From Telmatactis stephensoni (lineage: Eukaryota > Cnidaria > Anthozoa > Actiniaria > Isophelliidae), in contig JALIZF010001810.1 in NCBI GenBank assembly GCA_029948255.1, positions 206,001 to 270,000 of the forward strand: a stretch of DNA of 64,000 bases, given 5' to 3'. The notes beneath the pieces are model-generated. The model saw only the letters and a program-made list of their open reading frames with translations. It was not told the origin of the DNA and did no database searches. A program made the position numbers and the translations under genes. Below, piece by piece: positions 32,353-43,747 of the stretch; the stretch's first letter is position 1, and the number at the start of each line of letters is the position of its first letter.

Positions 32353-34780
32353 ATGGAGATGCACATCAATTCCATATACATCTATTTGTTATTGTTGTTT
32401 ATTAGTGTTGTTCAAATCAATTGTCAAGTAAACATGGTCATGCGAAACAAAGATGGCTATAAGACTGATAAGACCCGTCAGACAAGAAGGTATGAGTTGA
32501 TTCGTATTTGACTGGTTTGTGGTGTGAGTTGTTAAAATGTGAATGCTTTACTATAATTAGTTACCTGCGAAAATTGAGTTCTTAGACTACGATGCATTGC
32601 GGTCTATAAACAAATATACATCGAAATCAAAATTGATTTCAACAAGCTCTGTGTTTTATCGAGTTAGACTTGTTTTGAGAAGACTGAATAGACATCGTGA
32701 ACGTTTTTGCCCGGGGGGGGGACTCCGATCGTAAATGGACGGGGATGCTCGTCGTACCTTTTAGGAGTCAAAATCTGCAATCTGGTACCTTTTAGGGTGT
32801 CTTAGACTTAAGTGGACTACCAGAGACATAGCTGGTACCTTTTAGGGACTGTTTTGGGGTAAATAAACAACCTAAAATAAGCATGAAAGGGACGATTTTG
32901 ATGATCTGAATTGAATCTTCAAAGCACATCGATAACAAAGTGTTTCATTATTTTAATTCTTTATTATTGTTTTTGAATTGGTACCTTTTAGGGGTAGAAA
33001 TGAATTGTTGTCACACCCACTCAGGTACCTTTTAGGGGTCATTTTCAAAATTTCCGACGAGCATCCCCGTCCTTTTATATATAGGAGTCCCCCCCCCCCC
33101 CCGGGCGTTTTTGCTTGTCACGCTTGTATACATATAAAAAATGATAAAATGAGTCTGTCGTTTAGGTTAAATGGCATCATTTTCGTCTTGGATTAACACT
33201 TGTTTATTCACTTTGTTCATTATTGAGATCGTTATACATGACCATGTGATTCTATTCATCTCGAGCAAAATATAACAGTCAGTCGTTGAAACAAGAGATT
33301 TTGATTGAAAATTTACTGGTTATTGTAAAACTAAGCAAATATCTCAAATGCTTGTTGAATCGTCTAGTCTTACAATTCATTTACTGCTCTCTGTTTTGTT
33401 TCTATTGTTCACTTGTTGTTTTAACTTAATTAATTTCATCACAGTTCAATTGTCTGGTTTACTGTCAGAAACGCCTCCTCTGATCGACGGAAATCTAACC
33501 TAGAAAGCCTCATCACAAAGGTTCATGAAGCACGTCCCTTAACAGTGGTTGCTGTGGGAGGCTCCAATACTGCTGGAGGAGGATTGGATGTTGCCAAGCA
33601 ACGATATTTTGAGCAAGTAACTGATTGGTGGAACCAAAACGTGTACAAAGCTTCCGGTTCAAATCTTACTTCGCGAAGTCTGGGTACAAGCGGAACTGGA
33701 AGTGACTTCTTTTTATTTTGTTTCCAAAATTTTTTGCAACAACGCCAACCGGACATTGTTTTTTTAGAATTTGCTATTAATGACAATGGAAAAACATACG
33801 GTAAGGCTGCTCAACCAATGGAGCTTCTTACTCGTAAACTTTTATTACTGCCATCAAGACCCTTGGTGATATATGTTAATTTGGTAAACCCGGAAATCTT
33901 GAATGGAAAAGTTTTGAATACAAAATGTTGGAACATGCAAAATCTTGGATTTGATGCATTAGCAAAGCACTATGGGATACCATCATTTAGCATGAAAGAC
34001 CTTGTATGTCCGCTGACCAGTTCTGGAAAACGAATACTGACTATAGATAAACGGGACATGTTTGCAAAGGACGGCTCCCATACAAGTTCCAGGTCACATC
34101 GAAAAATAGCATCGATGATCACAGAATATCTCGAAAAAGTGTTAACAGATGCACCAGACAAATCCATAGAGAATGATCTAGAAGACGTAACTTCACTGCC
34201 AAAACCATTATTCAGCGACCCGTCCATCAGTGATGAACAACTGTCCGACGCTATATGCTGGTCACACTTAACAAACAATTGGAAAATCCCCCTGAAACAA
34301 ACACTGGATGCAAATGTGACCGAGTCACGTGGTTTTAGATATATTTCGCCTTTTGAAGCAAGATGGATAGGACTATTTCGTACTGATGCAGGAGGTGGTT
34401 GGAGGGTAAAACCAGGCTCGGTTCATCTTAAAATAAAATTCTTCATCCCTAAAGTCAAAAATGAATCTGTGTCAGAGAGGTCAGTGGGTATTATTCTCCA
34501 AGTAAGAACACAGCCTCTGTCCATTAAGGTCTGGGTATCCGACATAAAAACGGCCTGCATTGAAATGGTCCTTGAAAATGCATCGGCATCTGGAGTAACG
34601 CAGACTCGTGTGTTTCCCATAGCAACGGCAGTATCACCTGGTTATTACACACTTAATATGCGAGGAAGAGCAAAATTCCTTAAAGTACTGGGTATCGTGG
34701 CTGGCTATCGTGGTTACCATGGTTTCAAAGGTTACAAGTTGTTTGAAGGAAAAATTACTAGATGTTTAAATGATAACTAG
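32353..34780 (+). CDS. Secreted SGNH/GDSL-like hydrolase copy 7, two exons
   Basis: Exon 1 is 32353-32489: signal peptide core IYIYLLLLFISVVQINCQ, then a basic, polar linker ending RQTRR; donor GTATGA. Exon 2 is 33445-34780 after TCATCACAG, opening SSIVWFTVRNASS. The product is about 490 residues. Blocks: GGSNTAGGG, TSGTGSDFF, AINDNG and DGSH. The GTG at 33545 is not the start, since the exon is open back to the acceptor. The reading frame is intact. The 955-bp intron holds a MITE with G-run ends (32706-33108). It is closest to copies 8 and 9, with which it shares the VWFTVRNASS exon start and the C-terminus ending in N-D-N. Confidence 0.82.
32706..33108. mobile_element. MITE with poly-G/poly-C ends and GGTACCTTTTAGG repeats
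   Basis: Ends of about 45 bp are inverted: CGGGGGGGGACTCC and GACGGGGATGCTCGTCG on the left, their complements at about 33052-33108 on the right, with 9 G and 15 C in the terminal runs. The interior carries five copies of TACCTTTTAGG, four with GG or TG before them. No ORF. It lies within the intron of copy 7. Confidence 0.85.
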
Positions 34781-37700
34781 ATAATATGTTCAGGTTGCCA
34801 TGGGGACCAACATCAAATGTTATTGAACACTTGTTTGTACGTTTGCTTCATTAATGTGCACGCACCATACCGTGGCCACCCAATTGCTTTTTCATACAAG
34901 TTCTCTGATGAAGCAGTGCATTCCAATATATAGCAAGCTCCAAAGAGACTAAGATCGCTACCGCTGATAAAAACACCCAAAAAGGTCCAGAATCTGATAA
35001 GCAAATTCTTTCAATTACTTCAACCAATGTCAGTGTGGCAACATGCATCAGACATATTTTTGTTGCAAATATAAATAAAATCTTTGCTGTTACGACAAAG
35101 CGAGTTCACGTGCAAAAGTATCGGTCAAACAAATTCTGGTTTTCTGATTGGTTAACTTGAGACAGAAAAATCCGTTGGGTGGCCATGGAAGCGCTCGTCG
35201 CACAGTAATATAACTGTATTAAGAGGGGATTTTTTTCAAGTTCGAGCAGTGAACGACAAAAACTCCTGAGTTGAAGAATAGCTGTTGTACAAAACTAAAA
35301 CCATTTCTATAAGAAAGTTTAAGTTGTTTGTAAGTAGTTTTGGCCGATAAAAGTTGAATCAAAGTGTTAACCCAAAGCGAAAATTTGGATCAAAAATGAG
35401 ATTTAGGCCTTCATTTGCTCATTTGCTGTATGTTTTCTTTATATTCAGCTTGAAAAAGCTTAATCCCAACACAACTTCAAGAAAAAGTCTTTGTACAATT
35501 CAAAAATCCATTTTAAACAGGAATTTTATCTTGGTACATCAGTTTTTAATCGGTAGAAAAAGGATTTGAGTGTTAATCCAGAACGAAAATTTGGATTAAA
35601 ACTCGCACGAAGGTGTAGTTTTTGGCGCTTTTCGCCATTATTGCTCGTCATTGAAAAAAATCTCCTCTTAATTGTTTTATCTTCTTCAACGTTACTTCTG
35701 AAAATTTACAACAATGTAGATGTCGAGCTTTGGAGCAACATGCACTAAACAAAACAACAACATGACAACAACAACTACACATACAATCTCGTAACTATAG
35801 AAATGAAACACAACCGTCACCTAGCGAGCGCAACCTCATGCGCTGCCCCCAAAATAATTGAAACCAAGTGTTGAACACTACATAATGTGGAAGAGTATTT
35901 AGGCTGAAGGAGTTTCAAGAAGGAATGAAGTTATATATTGTTTCCTTTGAGACGAACATCAAATGTTATGTTAAAGCAAAGGAGAGCATTGAACGTTGTG
36001 CCGGAACAGTATTTAGTCTTGAGGAAAACCTACGTAGCATTTAACTGATGTAATATAATCATAAGATCTATTGTATTCTATTGTCGTTATATCTATTAAC
36101 ATGTATTAATTGTTTTATGTGTTATTCTTTATGTTTTTATGAATATATTATATCAACTGAGTGCTACGTAAGTTCTCTCATTAAGTCTGAAGGATCGAGT
36201 TTGAGAAGAAATGTTATATGCTATAATTTGAGGACAAATATTAAATTTGTTTGTGAGTTATAATGGTAGCTTCCTTAATTTACTGAGTTGTACTTTACTG
36301 ACGAAAAGAGGTGTCCAGTCTTCCTCTATCACATCCCATGTTCTTCCTCTTCCCTTCTATTACCACAGGAAACCCAGTGTCTCCTGCAGGGGAGGCCAGC
36401 CTTCTGGATTTCAGTACATGTATATTGTTTTATTGTGTAAAAAAGAATATTTATTTTCATATTTATGTTATGGCAGGTCCACATCAGCCTTTCGGCTGCG
36501 TTTATTAACCTGCTTTATTAAATAAAGATTTATTGATTGATTTGCAATTTGTAAACTTAATCGAAGTTTCGTTTAACAATACCTCGTTTTTGAATATTTT
36601 CCTGATCTCATATATTCATTCAATTACCATTTTGATCCCTTAATATTATTGGAATTATTCTAAATCTGCAAGCTGATTGACAGTCCTCTAAAAACTAAAC
36701 CTATGTTTCTCTTTCCCCTCGTGAAAACAGAGCGAACTGGACACCACTCAGACCGAATTGGACTCCACTCAATCCTATTACCACTATGAATATTTCTATC
36801 AGACCCCTTGAAAACTCACAAACTGATCAAAGTGGTCCCAGTTGCACGAATGATGATTTTTTAGTAGATAGTGCTATTAGCTCCTGGTACAACTTGACCT
36901 AGGAATACAATACCGAGGTTATCCATCTTTGACAGAGCGGCGAGAAAAGAGAAGGGGAGGGGAGGAAAAGAAGGCGTAACATCACTGCTTCATGCAACAA
37001 TGATTCCAATCAGTACAGGTGACCAATTGCATCCAACTGTCAATTAACCTCCAGATTAATTAGTGGTAATTGAACAATTGTCTTTCCTGCAATCAAATTT
37101 GAGGAAATTGCAATAGCTATGATAAATACACTAATAAGATAATGTACGCAAGATGTTTCGGACTGAAATTCAAAGAGGAAAAAGAAGAAGAAGAAGAAGA
37201 GGAAGAAGAAGAAGAAGTCTCAAGCAATTGCAAACTTGTGTGAACTATTCAACCTGGGATATCTTCGCTTTTTGTGGCCATAGTCTTGAAATCGTAATCA
37301 AATTAAATTTGTGTTACGCGATGGACATTTTACAAAAAAATATAGTTTTAAAAGAACAAACGAGAAATAAATATATTATACTGCTCAAAATTGTATGTAC
37401 AATTTATTTCTTCGGTAAAATAATTTAAAGTAAAGAATGGTCCCCCGTAACTCAATGGAGAACGAGGAGGAAAAAAAATGAGCTGACAAAAGGGAGGAAT
37501 ATGAAGAAGGTAGGAGGAGGGAGAAGAAGGAAAGAAGAAGTTCGTTCATAAAAGTATACGTAGCTAGGGAGAAGGGAATAGAATTATTGAAGAGGGTTTG
37601 TACAAAATTTACAGATTTTGACAAGATTTATCAAGTGGACAATGTTAATTAAGATGTTCAACAGGTCCCTGTCGGACCCGGTAAAAAGATTTTTTAAATT

Positions 37701-38410
37701 CACTTGTAGTTAATGAATATCTGTTCTGGTGGTCACTTGAAATACGACTTTAACAAGATTAAGGCGAATAATTAAAAATTACATCCGTTGGCCGAAAGGC
37801 CTTCGGCTTCATGGACTATTGACTCGTAACATCAGTGAGACCGATAAAGAACACCAAAATTTCAAACGTTTTATTTTGCCGAAAAGACAGATAATCTAAA
37901 GAAAAATATCGCCGAGTTAGCGCTCGTTGAGGTGTGACAGTAACTGAGTAAAACTTCTTTCAAAACACATCAGAATTCTCTACCTTTTTGTCATTGTTCA
38001 CCTCACACTTGTACTTTAATAGTTGAAAAAAGCATAATTTTTAGTTTTAAGCAATATATTATTAAGAGAAGTTTCAAGGAAAAGTTGTTTTCACTTAAAA
38101 AATATTATAAACCTGGCTATTTGTCAGAGCTCGCATTTTCAGTGAAGTCAACATCAAGATCGATCCTTAATTTTTTTCCCCCTTTTGCTTCCTCAGACTT
38201 GGACGTTATCAGTCATAATAACTATGTCAACAACAGAAAAATCAAGAAAAGTTTGGTTTCAAACTAGTGATCAAAACCAGCCTTTTAGAGGCCTATCACG
38301 AGTAAACCACGAGTAGCAAATCAGAATGCAGGATTAGCCACTAGCTGGTTTATACTTATAAGCCAATAACAGCATATCAAAATTGTAAACGACCCAGTTA
38401 AGGACTGATA
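34781..38410. other. 3.6-kb intergenic between copies 7 and 8
   Basis: The stretch 36160-36450 resembles 43010-43490 behind copy 9 (shared words include TTCCCTTCTAT, CACAGGAA/TACAGGAA and GAGGCCAGCC), so it is a duplicated 3' flank. At about 36460-36545 is a retroposon-type tail with AATAAAGATTTATTGATTGA. A (GAA)n tract is at 37175-37218. Upstream blocks of copy 8 at 37530-37775 match those of copy 7 at 31975-32310. About 585 bp (37775-38358) is inserted between these blocks and exon 1. Confidence 0.6.
37775..38358. mobile_element. Insertion in the 5' flank of copy 8
   Basis: The 5' flanks of copies 7 and 8 align on both sides: AAGATTAAGGC-AATAAT to the left, CCAATAACAGCATAT (CTAATAACAGGATAT in copy 7) to the right. 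This stretch is absent from copy 7. It is AT-rich, starts near GTTGGCCGAAAGGCCTTCGG, and has no recognisable ORF or clear terminal repeats. The type is unknown. Confidence 0.5.
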
Positions 38411-40291
38411 ATGGAGACGCACATCTCATACATATGCATCTATTTGTTATTGTTGTTTATAAGTGTTGTTCAAATCAATTGTCAAGTAAACATGGTCATG
38501 CGAAACAGAGATGGCTATAAGACCCGTCAGACAAGAAGGTATGAGTTGATTCATATTTGACTGGTTTGTAGTGTGGGTTGTTAAAAGGTGAATGCTTTAC
38601 TATAATTGAAGAGGGCTCTGAAAAAAAAAAAACAAAGTAAACTTTGATCAAATACTGAATTCTTCTCAGATGGAAAATAAAAGATTTTTCATTGAGGAAA
38701 ATGTATTTTACGGTCAGAGCCACTTCGGTTGTTTTTGCACTGACCTCTTCATCTATTTAAAAATCGATTGGATCCAACAAATTCTGTGTTTTATCGAGTT
38801 GTTTTTAGACTTGTTTTAATTTGTAAGACTGAATACAAATTGAAAACGTTTCCACTGTTTTGCTTTCCCCAAACTCAATTCTGCTCTCTGTTTTGCTTCA
38901 AAATTGTTCAATTGTTGTTTTAACTTAATTGATTTCACAGTTCAATTGTCGGGTTCACTGTCAGAAACGCCTCCTCTGGTCAGCGGCCATCCAACGTAAA
39001 ATCCTTTCTTGCAAAGGTTCACGAGGGACGTCCTTTAACTATGGTTGCCATGGGTGGCTCTAATACTGCTGGAGAAGGATTGAATATTGCTAAGGAACGA
39101 TATTTTGAGCAAGTAACTGATTGGTGGAACAAAAACATGCACAAGTCTTCCGGTTCAAATCTTACTTCGCAGTGTTTGGGTACAACCGGAACTGGAAGTG
39201 AGTTTTTCTTATTTTGTTTCCAAAATTTTTTGCAACAACGCCAACCGGACATTGTATTTTTAGAATTTGCTATTAATGACAATGGAAAAATATACGGTAG
39301 GGCTGCTCAACCAATGGAGCTTCTTACTCGAAGACTTCTGTTACTGCCATCAAGACCCTTGGTAATATATGTTAATTTGGTACACCCGAGTATTCTTATT
39401 GGAAGAATTTTGAATACAAAATGTCGGAATATGCAAAATCTTGGATTTGATGCATTAGCAAAGCACTACGGGATACCATCATTTAGCTTGAAAGACTTTG
39501 TATGTCCGCTGACCAGTTCTGGGAAACAAATACTGACTATAGATAAAGCAGACATGTTTGCAACGGACGGCGCCCATGCAAGTTCCAAGTCACATAGAAA
39601 AATAGCATCGATGATCATAGAATATCTCAAGAAAGTGTTAAGGAAGGCACCAAGCAAATCCACAGAGAATGATCTAGACGATACAACTCCACTGGCAAAA
39701 CCGTTATTCAGCGACCCGTCCATCAGTGATGACCAACTGTCCAACGCAATGTGTTGGACACACTTGACACCAAACTGGAAAATCCCCCCGAAACAAACAC
39801 TGGATGCAAATGTAACCGAGTCACGTGGTTTCACCTACATTTCTCCGTCTAAAGCAAGGTCGATACATGTACATGCAGGATCATTTCGTTGTGACGGGAG
39901 TGGCGGTTGGATGGCAAAATCAGGTCCGATTCATCTTAAAATAAAATTCTTCATTCCTAAAGTCAAAAATGAATCTGTGTCAGAGAAGTCGGTTGGTATT
40001 ATTCTTGAAGTAAGAACACAGCCTCTGTCCATTAAAGTCTGGATATCCGACGTGAAAAAGGCCTGTATTAAAATGGTAATTGCAGATGTACCGGCATCTA
40101 GATTAACACATCAGACTCGTGTGTTTCCCATAGCAACGGCAGTATTACCTGGTTATTATACCATTAATATACAAGGAAGAGCAAAATGGCTTAAAGTATT
40201 GGGTATTGTCGCTGCTTATCGTAATTACCACGGTTTCAAAGGTTACAAGTCCTTTGAAGGGAAAAATACTAAATGCACAAATGATAACTAA
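38411..40291 (+). CDS. Secreted SGNH/GDSL-like hydrolase copy 8, two exons
   Basis: Exon 1 is 38411-38538: signal peptide core ICIYLLLLFISVVQINCQ, nearly identical to copy 7; donor GTATGA. Exon 2 is 38941-40291 after ATTTCACAG. The product is about 492 residues. Blocks: GGSNTAGEG, TTGTGSEFF (Asp to Glu after the invariant Gly-Ser), AINDNG and DGAH. The short intron (402 bp) lacks the MITE found in copy 7, showing that the MITE arrived after their split or was lost. The frame is intact. An odd change is an IPPKQTLDA stretch where the other copies have IPLKQTLDA. Confidence 0.82.
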
Positions 40292-40873
40292 AGATACTTT
40301 GCATGTTTCCATGTAGACGAACATCAAATGTTATTGAACACTTGTTTGTACGATGGCTTCATTTATATAGGTGTATTGTATTGGCCGGTACAACAGGGAA
40401 CGCGCTCCTGCAAACACACTCGTAGAACAAAGCTCCCTCGTGTGTACCAACGCTTTCACGCAAAACATTTATTTGCGCAACAAACGATTTGTTCCCTGAT
40501 ATTAAACTGGTTAAATATGAGGGAGCAAGCTCCGGGAGCAAATTATTATGGATGGGAAAAGAAGGAAGTGCAGCTTTGAATATTTTAATTTTTTCCTCTC
40601 CCACCCTTCCCCCTTTCACTTTAAGTCTCGTTTTGGCCTTTTTCTCTCCGGATCTATTTCCATCCCTCCGCCACAAGAACTAAAACAAAAGGAAAAAGAA
40701 AAATAGGTCAATTTCTGACCCAGTAATATGATTTTTTTCGGGAGCACTTTACTCACCTGTAGGTAATGAATATTCGTTCTCAGGTGGTCACTTGAAATAT
40801 GACTTTAATAAGATTAAAGCAAATAATAAGCTAACAACACGATATCCGAATTGTAAATAACCTTTAAGGAATA
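40292..40873. other. Intergenic between copies 8 and 9
   Basis: It includes the duplicated 5' block TCAGGTGGTCACTTGAAATA near 40780, shared with copies 7 and 8. No separate gene seen; short ORFs on both strands at 40328-40683 overlap and lack homology. Confidence 0.5.
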
Positions 40874-42918
40874 ATGGCGATGCAGATCTATTTCATATAC
40901 ATCTATTTGATGTTGTTGTTTAGTTTTGTTGAAATCAATTGTCAGACAAACACTGTAATGCGACCCGATGACTCTGAAACGCATCAGACAAGAAGGTAGG
41001 ATTTGATTCATATTTGCTTGGTTTGTGATGTGGGTTGTTAAAAGATGAATGCTTTACTATAATTAGTTACCTGCGTCGGGAAATTGAGTTTTAAGGTGCA
41101 TTGCGGTCTATAGACAAATGTACTTCAATTTCAAAATCGGTATGGCCATGAGGGTTCTGTATGTGTTTTGTCGAGTTAGACTTGTTATTGTAAGACTGAA
41201 TACAAATTGTAAACGTTTCCATTTTTTGTTTTTGACGCTTATGAACGTACACAAAACTAATAAGTCTGTTTTTGATATCTAAAACACATGGTATTATAGT
41301 CTTGGCTTGACGCTTGTTCTATTCACTTTGTTCATTTATTGAGAAATACGTTTTACATGGCCAAATGATTCTTTAGATCTCAAGCATGAATATTTATCTT
41401 TAAAGAAAGATACATTGCCGGATTCAAAAATTACTGGTTAGTGTGAAAATAAGCGAATATCTCAAACACTTGTTGATCATCACTGTTACGTCCAGTCTTA
41501 CAAATTGTTTACTGTTCTCAATTTTGTTTCTATTATTCAGTTGTTGTTTTAACTTAATTGATGGATTTCATCATAATTCAATTGTCTGGTTTACTGTCAG
41601 AAACGCCTCCTCTGGTCAGCGGCTATCCAACCTAAAGAGCCTTCTCGCAAAGGTTCATGAAGGACGTCCTTTAACAATGGTTGCCATGGGAGGCTCTAAT
41701 ACTGCTGGAGGAGCATTGGATAATGCTAAGGAACGATATTTTGAGCAAGTTGCTGATTGGTGGAACAAAAACATGCACAAGTCTTCCGGTTCAAATCTTA
41801 CTTCGCGAAGTCTGGGTACAACCGGAACTGGAAGTGACTTCTTTTTATTTTGTTTCCAAAATTTCTTGCAACAACGCCAACCGGACATTGTTTTGATGGA
41901 ATTTGATACTAATGACAACGGGAAAACATACGGTAAGGCTGCTCAACCAATGGAGCTTCTTACTCGCAGACTTTTATTACTGCCATCAAGACCCTTGGTG
42001 CTATATGTTCATTTGGTAAACCCAGATATTTTGAATGGAAAAGTTTTTAATGAAAAATGTCGGAACATGCAAAATCTTGGATTTGATGCATTAGCAAAGC
42101 ACTACGGGATACCATCATTTAGCATGAAAGATTTTGTATGTCCGCTGACCAGTTCTGGGAAACGAGTACTGACTATAGATAAAGCAGACATGTTTGCAAT
42201 GGACGGCGCTCATGCAAGTTCCAAGTCACATAAAAAAATAGCATCGATGATCATAGAATATCTCAAGAAAGTGCTAACAGATGTACCAGACAAATCGAGA
42301 TCCACAGAGAATGATCTAGAAGATACAACTCCACTGGCAAAACCGTTATTCAGCGACCCGTCCATCAGTGATGATCAACTGTCCAACGCAATGTGCTGGT
42401 CCCACTTAACAAACAATTGGAAAATCCCTTTGAAGCAAACACTGGATGCAAACGTGACCGAGTCACGTGGTTTCACCTACACACCTCCGTCTAAAGCAAG
42501 GTCAATAGGATCATTCCGTTGTGACGCGGGTGGCGGTTGGATGGCAAAATCAGGTCCGATTCATCTTAAAATAAAATTCTTCATTCCTAAAGTAAAATAT
42601 GAATCTGTATCAGAGAGGTCAGTGGGTATTATTCTCCAAGTAAGAACAGAGCCTCTGTCCATTAAGGTCTGGGTATCCGACGTGAAAAATGCCTGCATAA
42701 AAATGGTCCTTGAAAACGGATGGGACTCTGGAGTAACGGAGACACGTGTGTTTCCCATAGCAAGGACGGTATCACCTGGTAATTACACCCTCAATATGCA
42801 AGGAAGAGCAAAATGGCTTAAAGTATTGGGTATTGTCGCTGGCTACCGTGGTTACCATGGTTTCAAAAGTTACAAGTCCTTTGAAGGGAAAATTACTAAA
42901 TGCACAAATGATAACTAG
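40874..42918 (+). CDS. Secreted SGNH/GDSL-like hydrolase copy 9, shifted splice acceptor
   Basis: Exon 1 is 40874-40995 (signal peptide core IYIYLMLLFSFVEINCQ; donor GTAGGA). In copies 7 and 8 exon 2 begins after CACAG/TTCAATTG. Here that site reads CATAA/TTCAATTG, so the AG is gone. A new acceptor TATTATTCAG ending at 41540 is in frame and adds 13 residues (SCCFNLIDGFHHN) before the conserved SIVWFTVRN, giving exon 2 as 41541-42918 and about 499 residues. Another in-frame AG exists at TTTACTGTCAG (41600). Blocks: GGSNTAGGA, TTGTGSDFF, DTNDNG and DGAH. The frame is intact. This is the last copy in the window's array. Confidence 0.8.
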
Positions 42919-43747
42919 AAAATACTTTTTTGTTGTCATAGAGGCCAACATCAAATGTTATGTTGAAGCAACAGGAGATAATTGAACAATGAGGAACAAT
43001 ATTTTAAAAGTCTGAATGAGTTCGAAAATTAATGTTATATGTTATTTTTTTGAAGAGAAATATCTTATTTGTTTGTGAATTATAATCGTGATAGCTTATT
43101 CACTGAAATGATTTTGTGTTTCTGCTCATATGTGGATTTTCCGAGACGGTCTCTCTGTTCACAGCAAACATCACATGCAGAGAATGCCATACCCGTTGTT
43201 GTTGTATTTGATTTGAATATACACAAATTGCAGTATATAAGGGGCATAAAGCTACATTTCTCCATGCCTTAGCCTCTTTCCACATTTCACTTCTCAAGGG
43301 ACTACCTGCCTGTGTGGCAAGGAGGAAACTGGATAAGAGGCAAGAAAGACAAAGAAAAGAGGGGCCCAGTCTTCTTCTCTCCCATGACATGTTCTTCCTT
43401 TTCCCTTCTATCACTACAGGAATCGCAAGAGTCGTCTGCAGGGAGGCCAGCCATCTGGACTTCAGTACTTGCACTGTTTTATTGTTCAAAAGATAAATAT
43501 TTGAAATCTAAGCTTTATCGAAGTTTCGTTTAACAATACCTCGTTTTTGCATATTTTCTTAATCTGATATATTCAATCAATTACCATTTTGATCCTTTAA
43601 TATTTTTGGAATTATTCTAAATCTGAATGCTGATTGACAATCCACTAAAAAATAATAGACCTCAAACTTCTTCACTGAAGTTTAGTCTTGAAGTTTCTTT
43701 TTTTCAAAGCGCAAATCTAAGTTAGAATTTGAAATGTTTTGGAAGAA
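42919..43747. other. Intergenic between the hydrolase array and the fibrinogen-domain gene
   Basis: The stretch 42940-43510 is a diverged copy of the flank behind copy 7. The final 200 bases before 43748 are AT-rich and would hold the promoter and 5' leader of the next gene; no TATA box is obvious. Confidence 0.5.

Noticed and set aside
36247..36525. Plus-strand 92-codon and 65-codon ORFs
   Set aside because: They lie in duplicated 3' flank shared with 43010-43510, and the frames are not conserved between the two copies.
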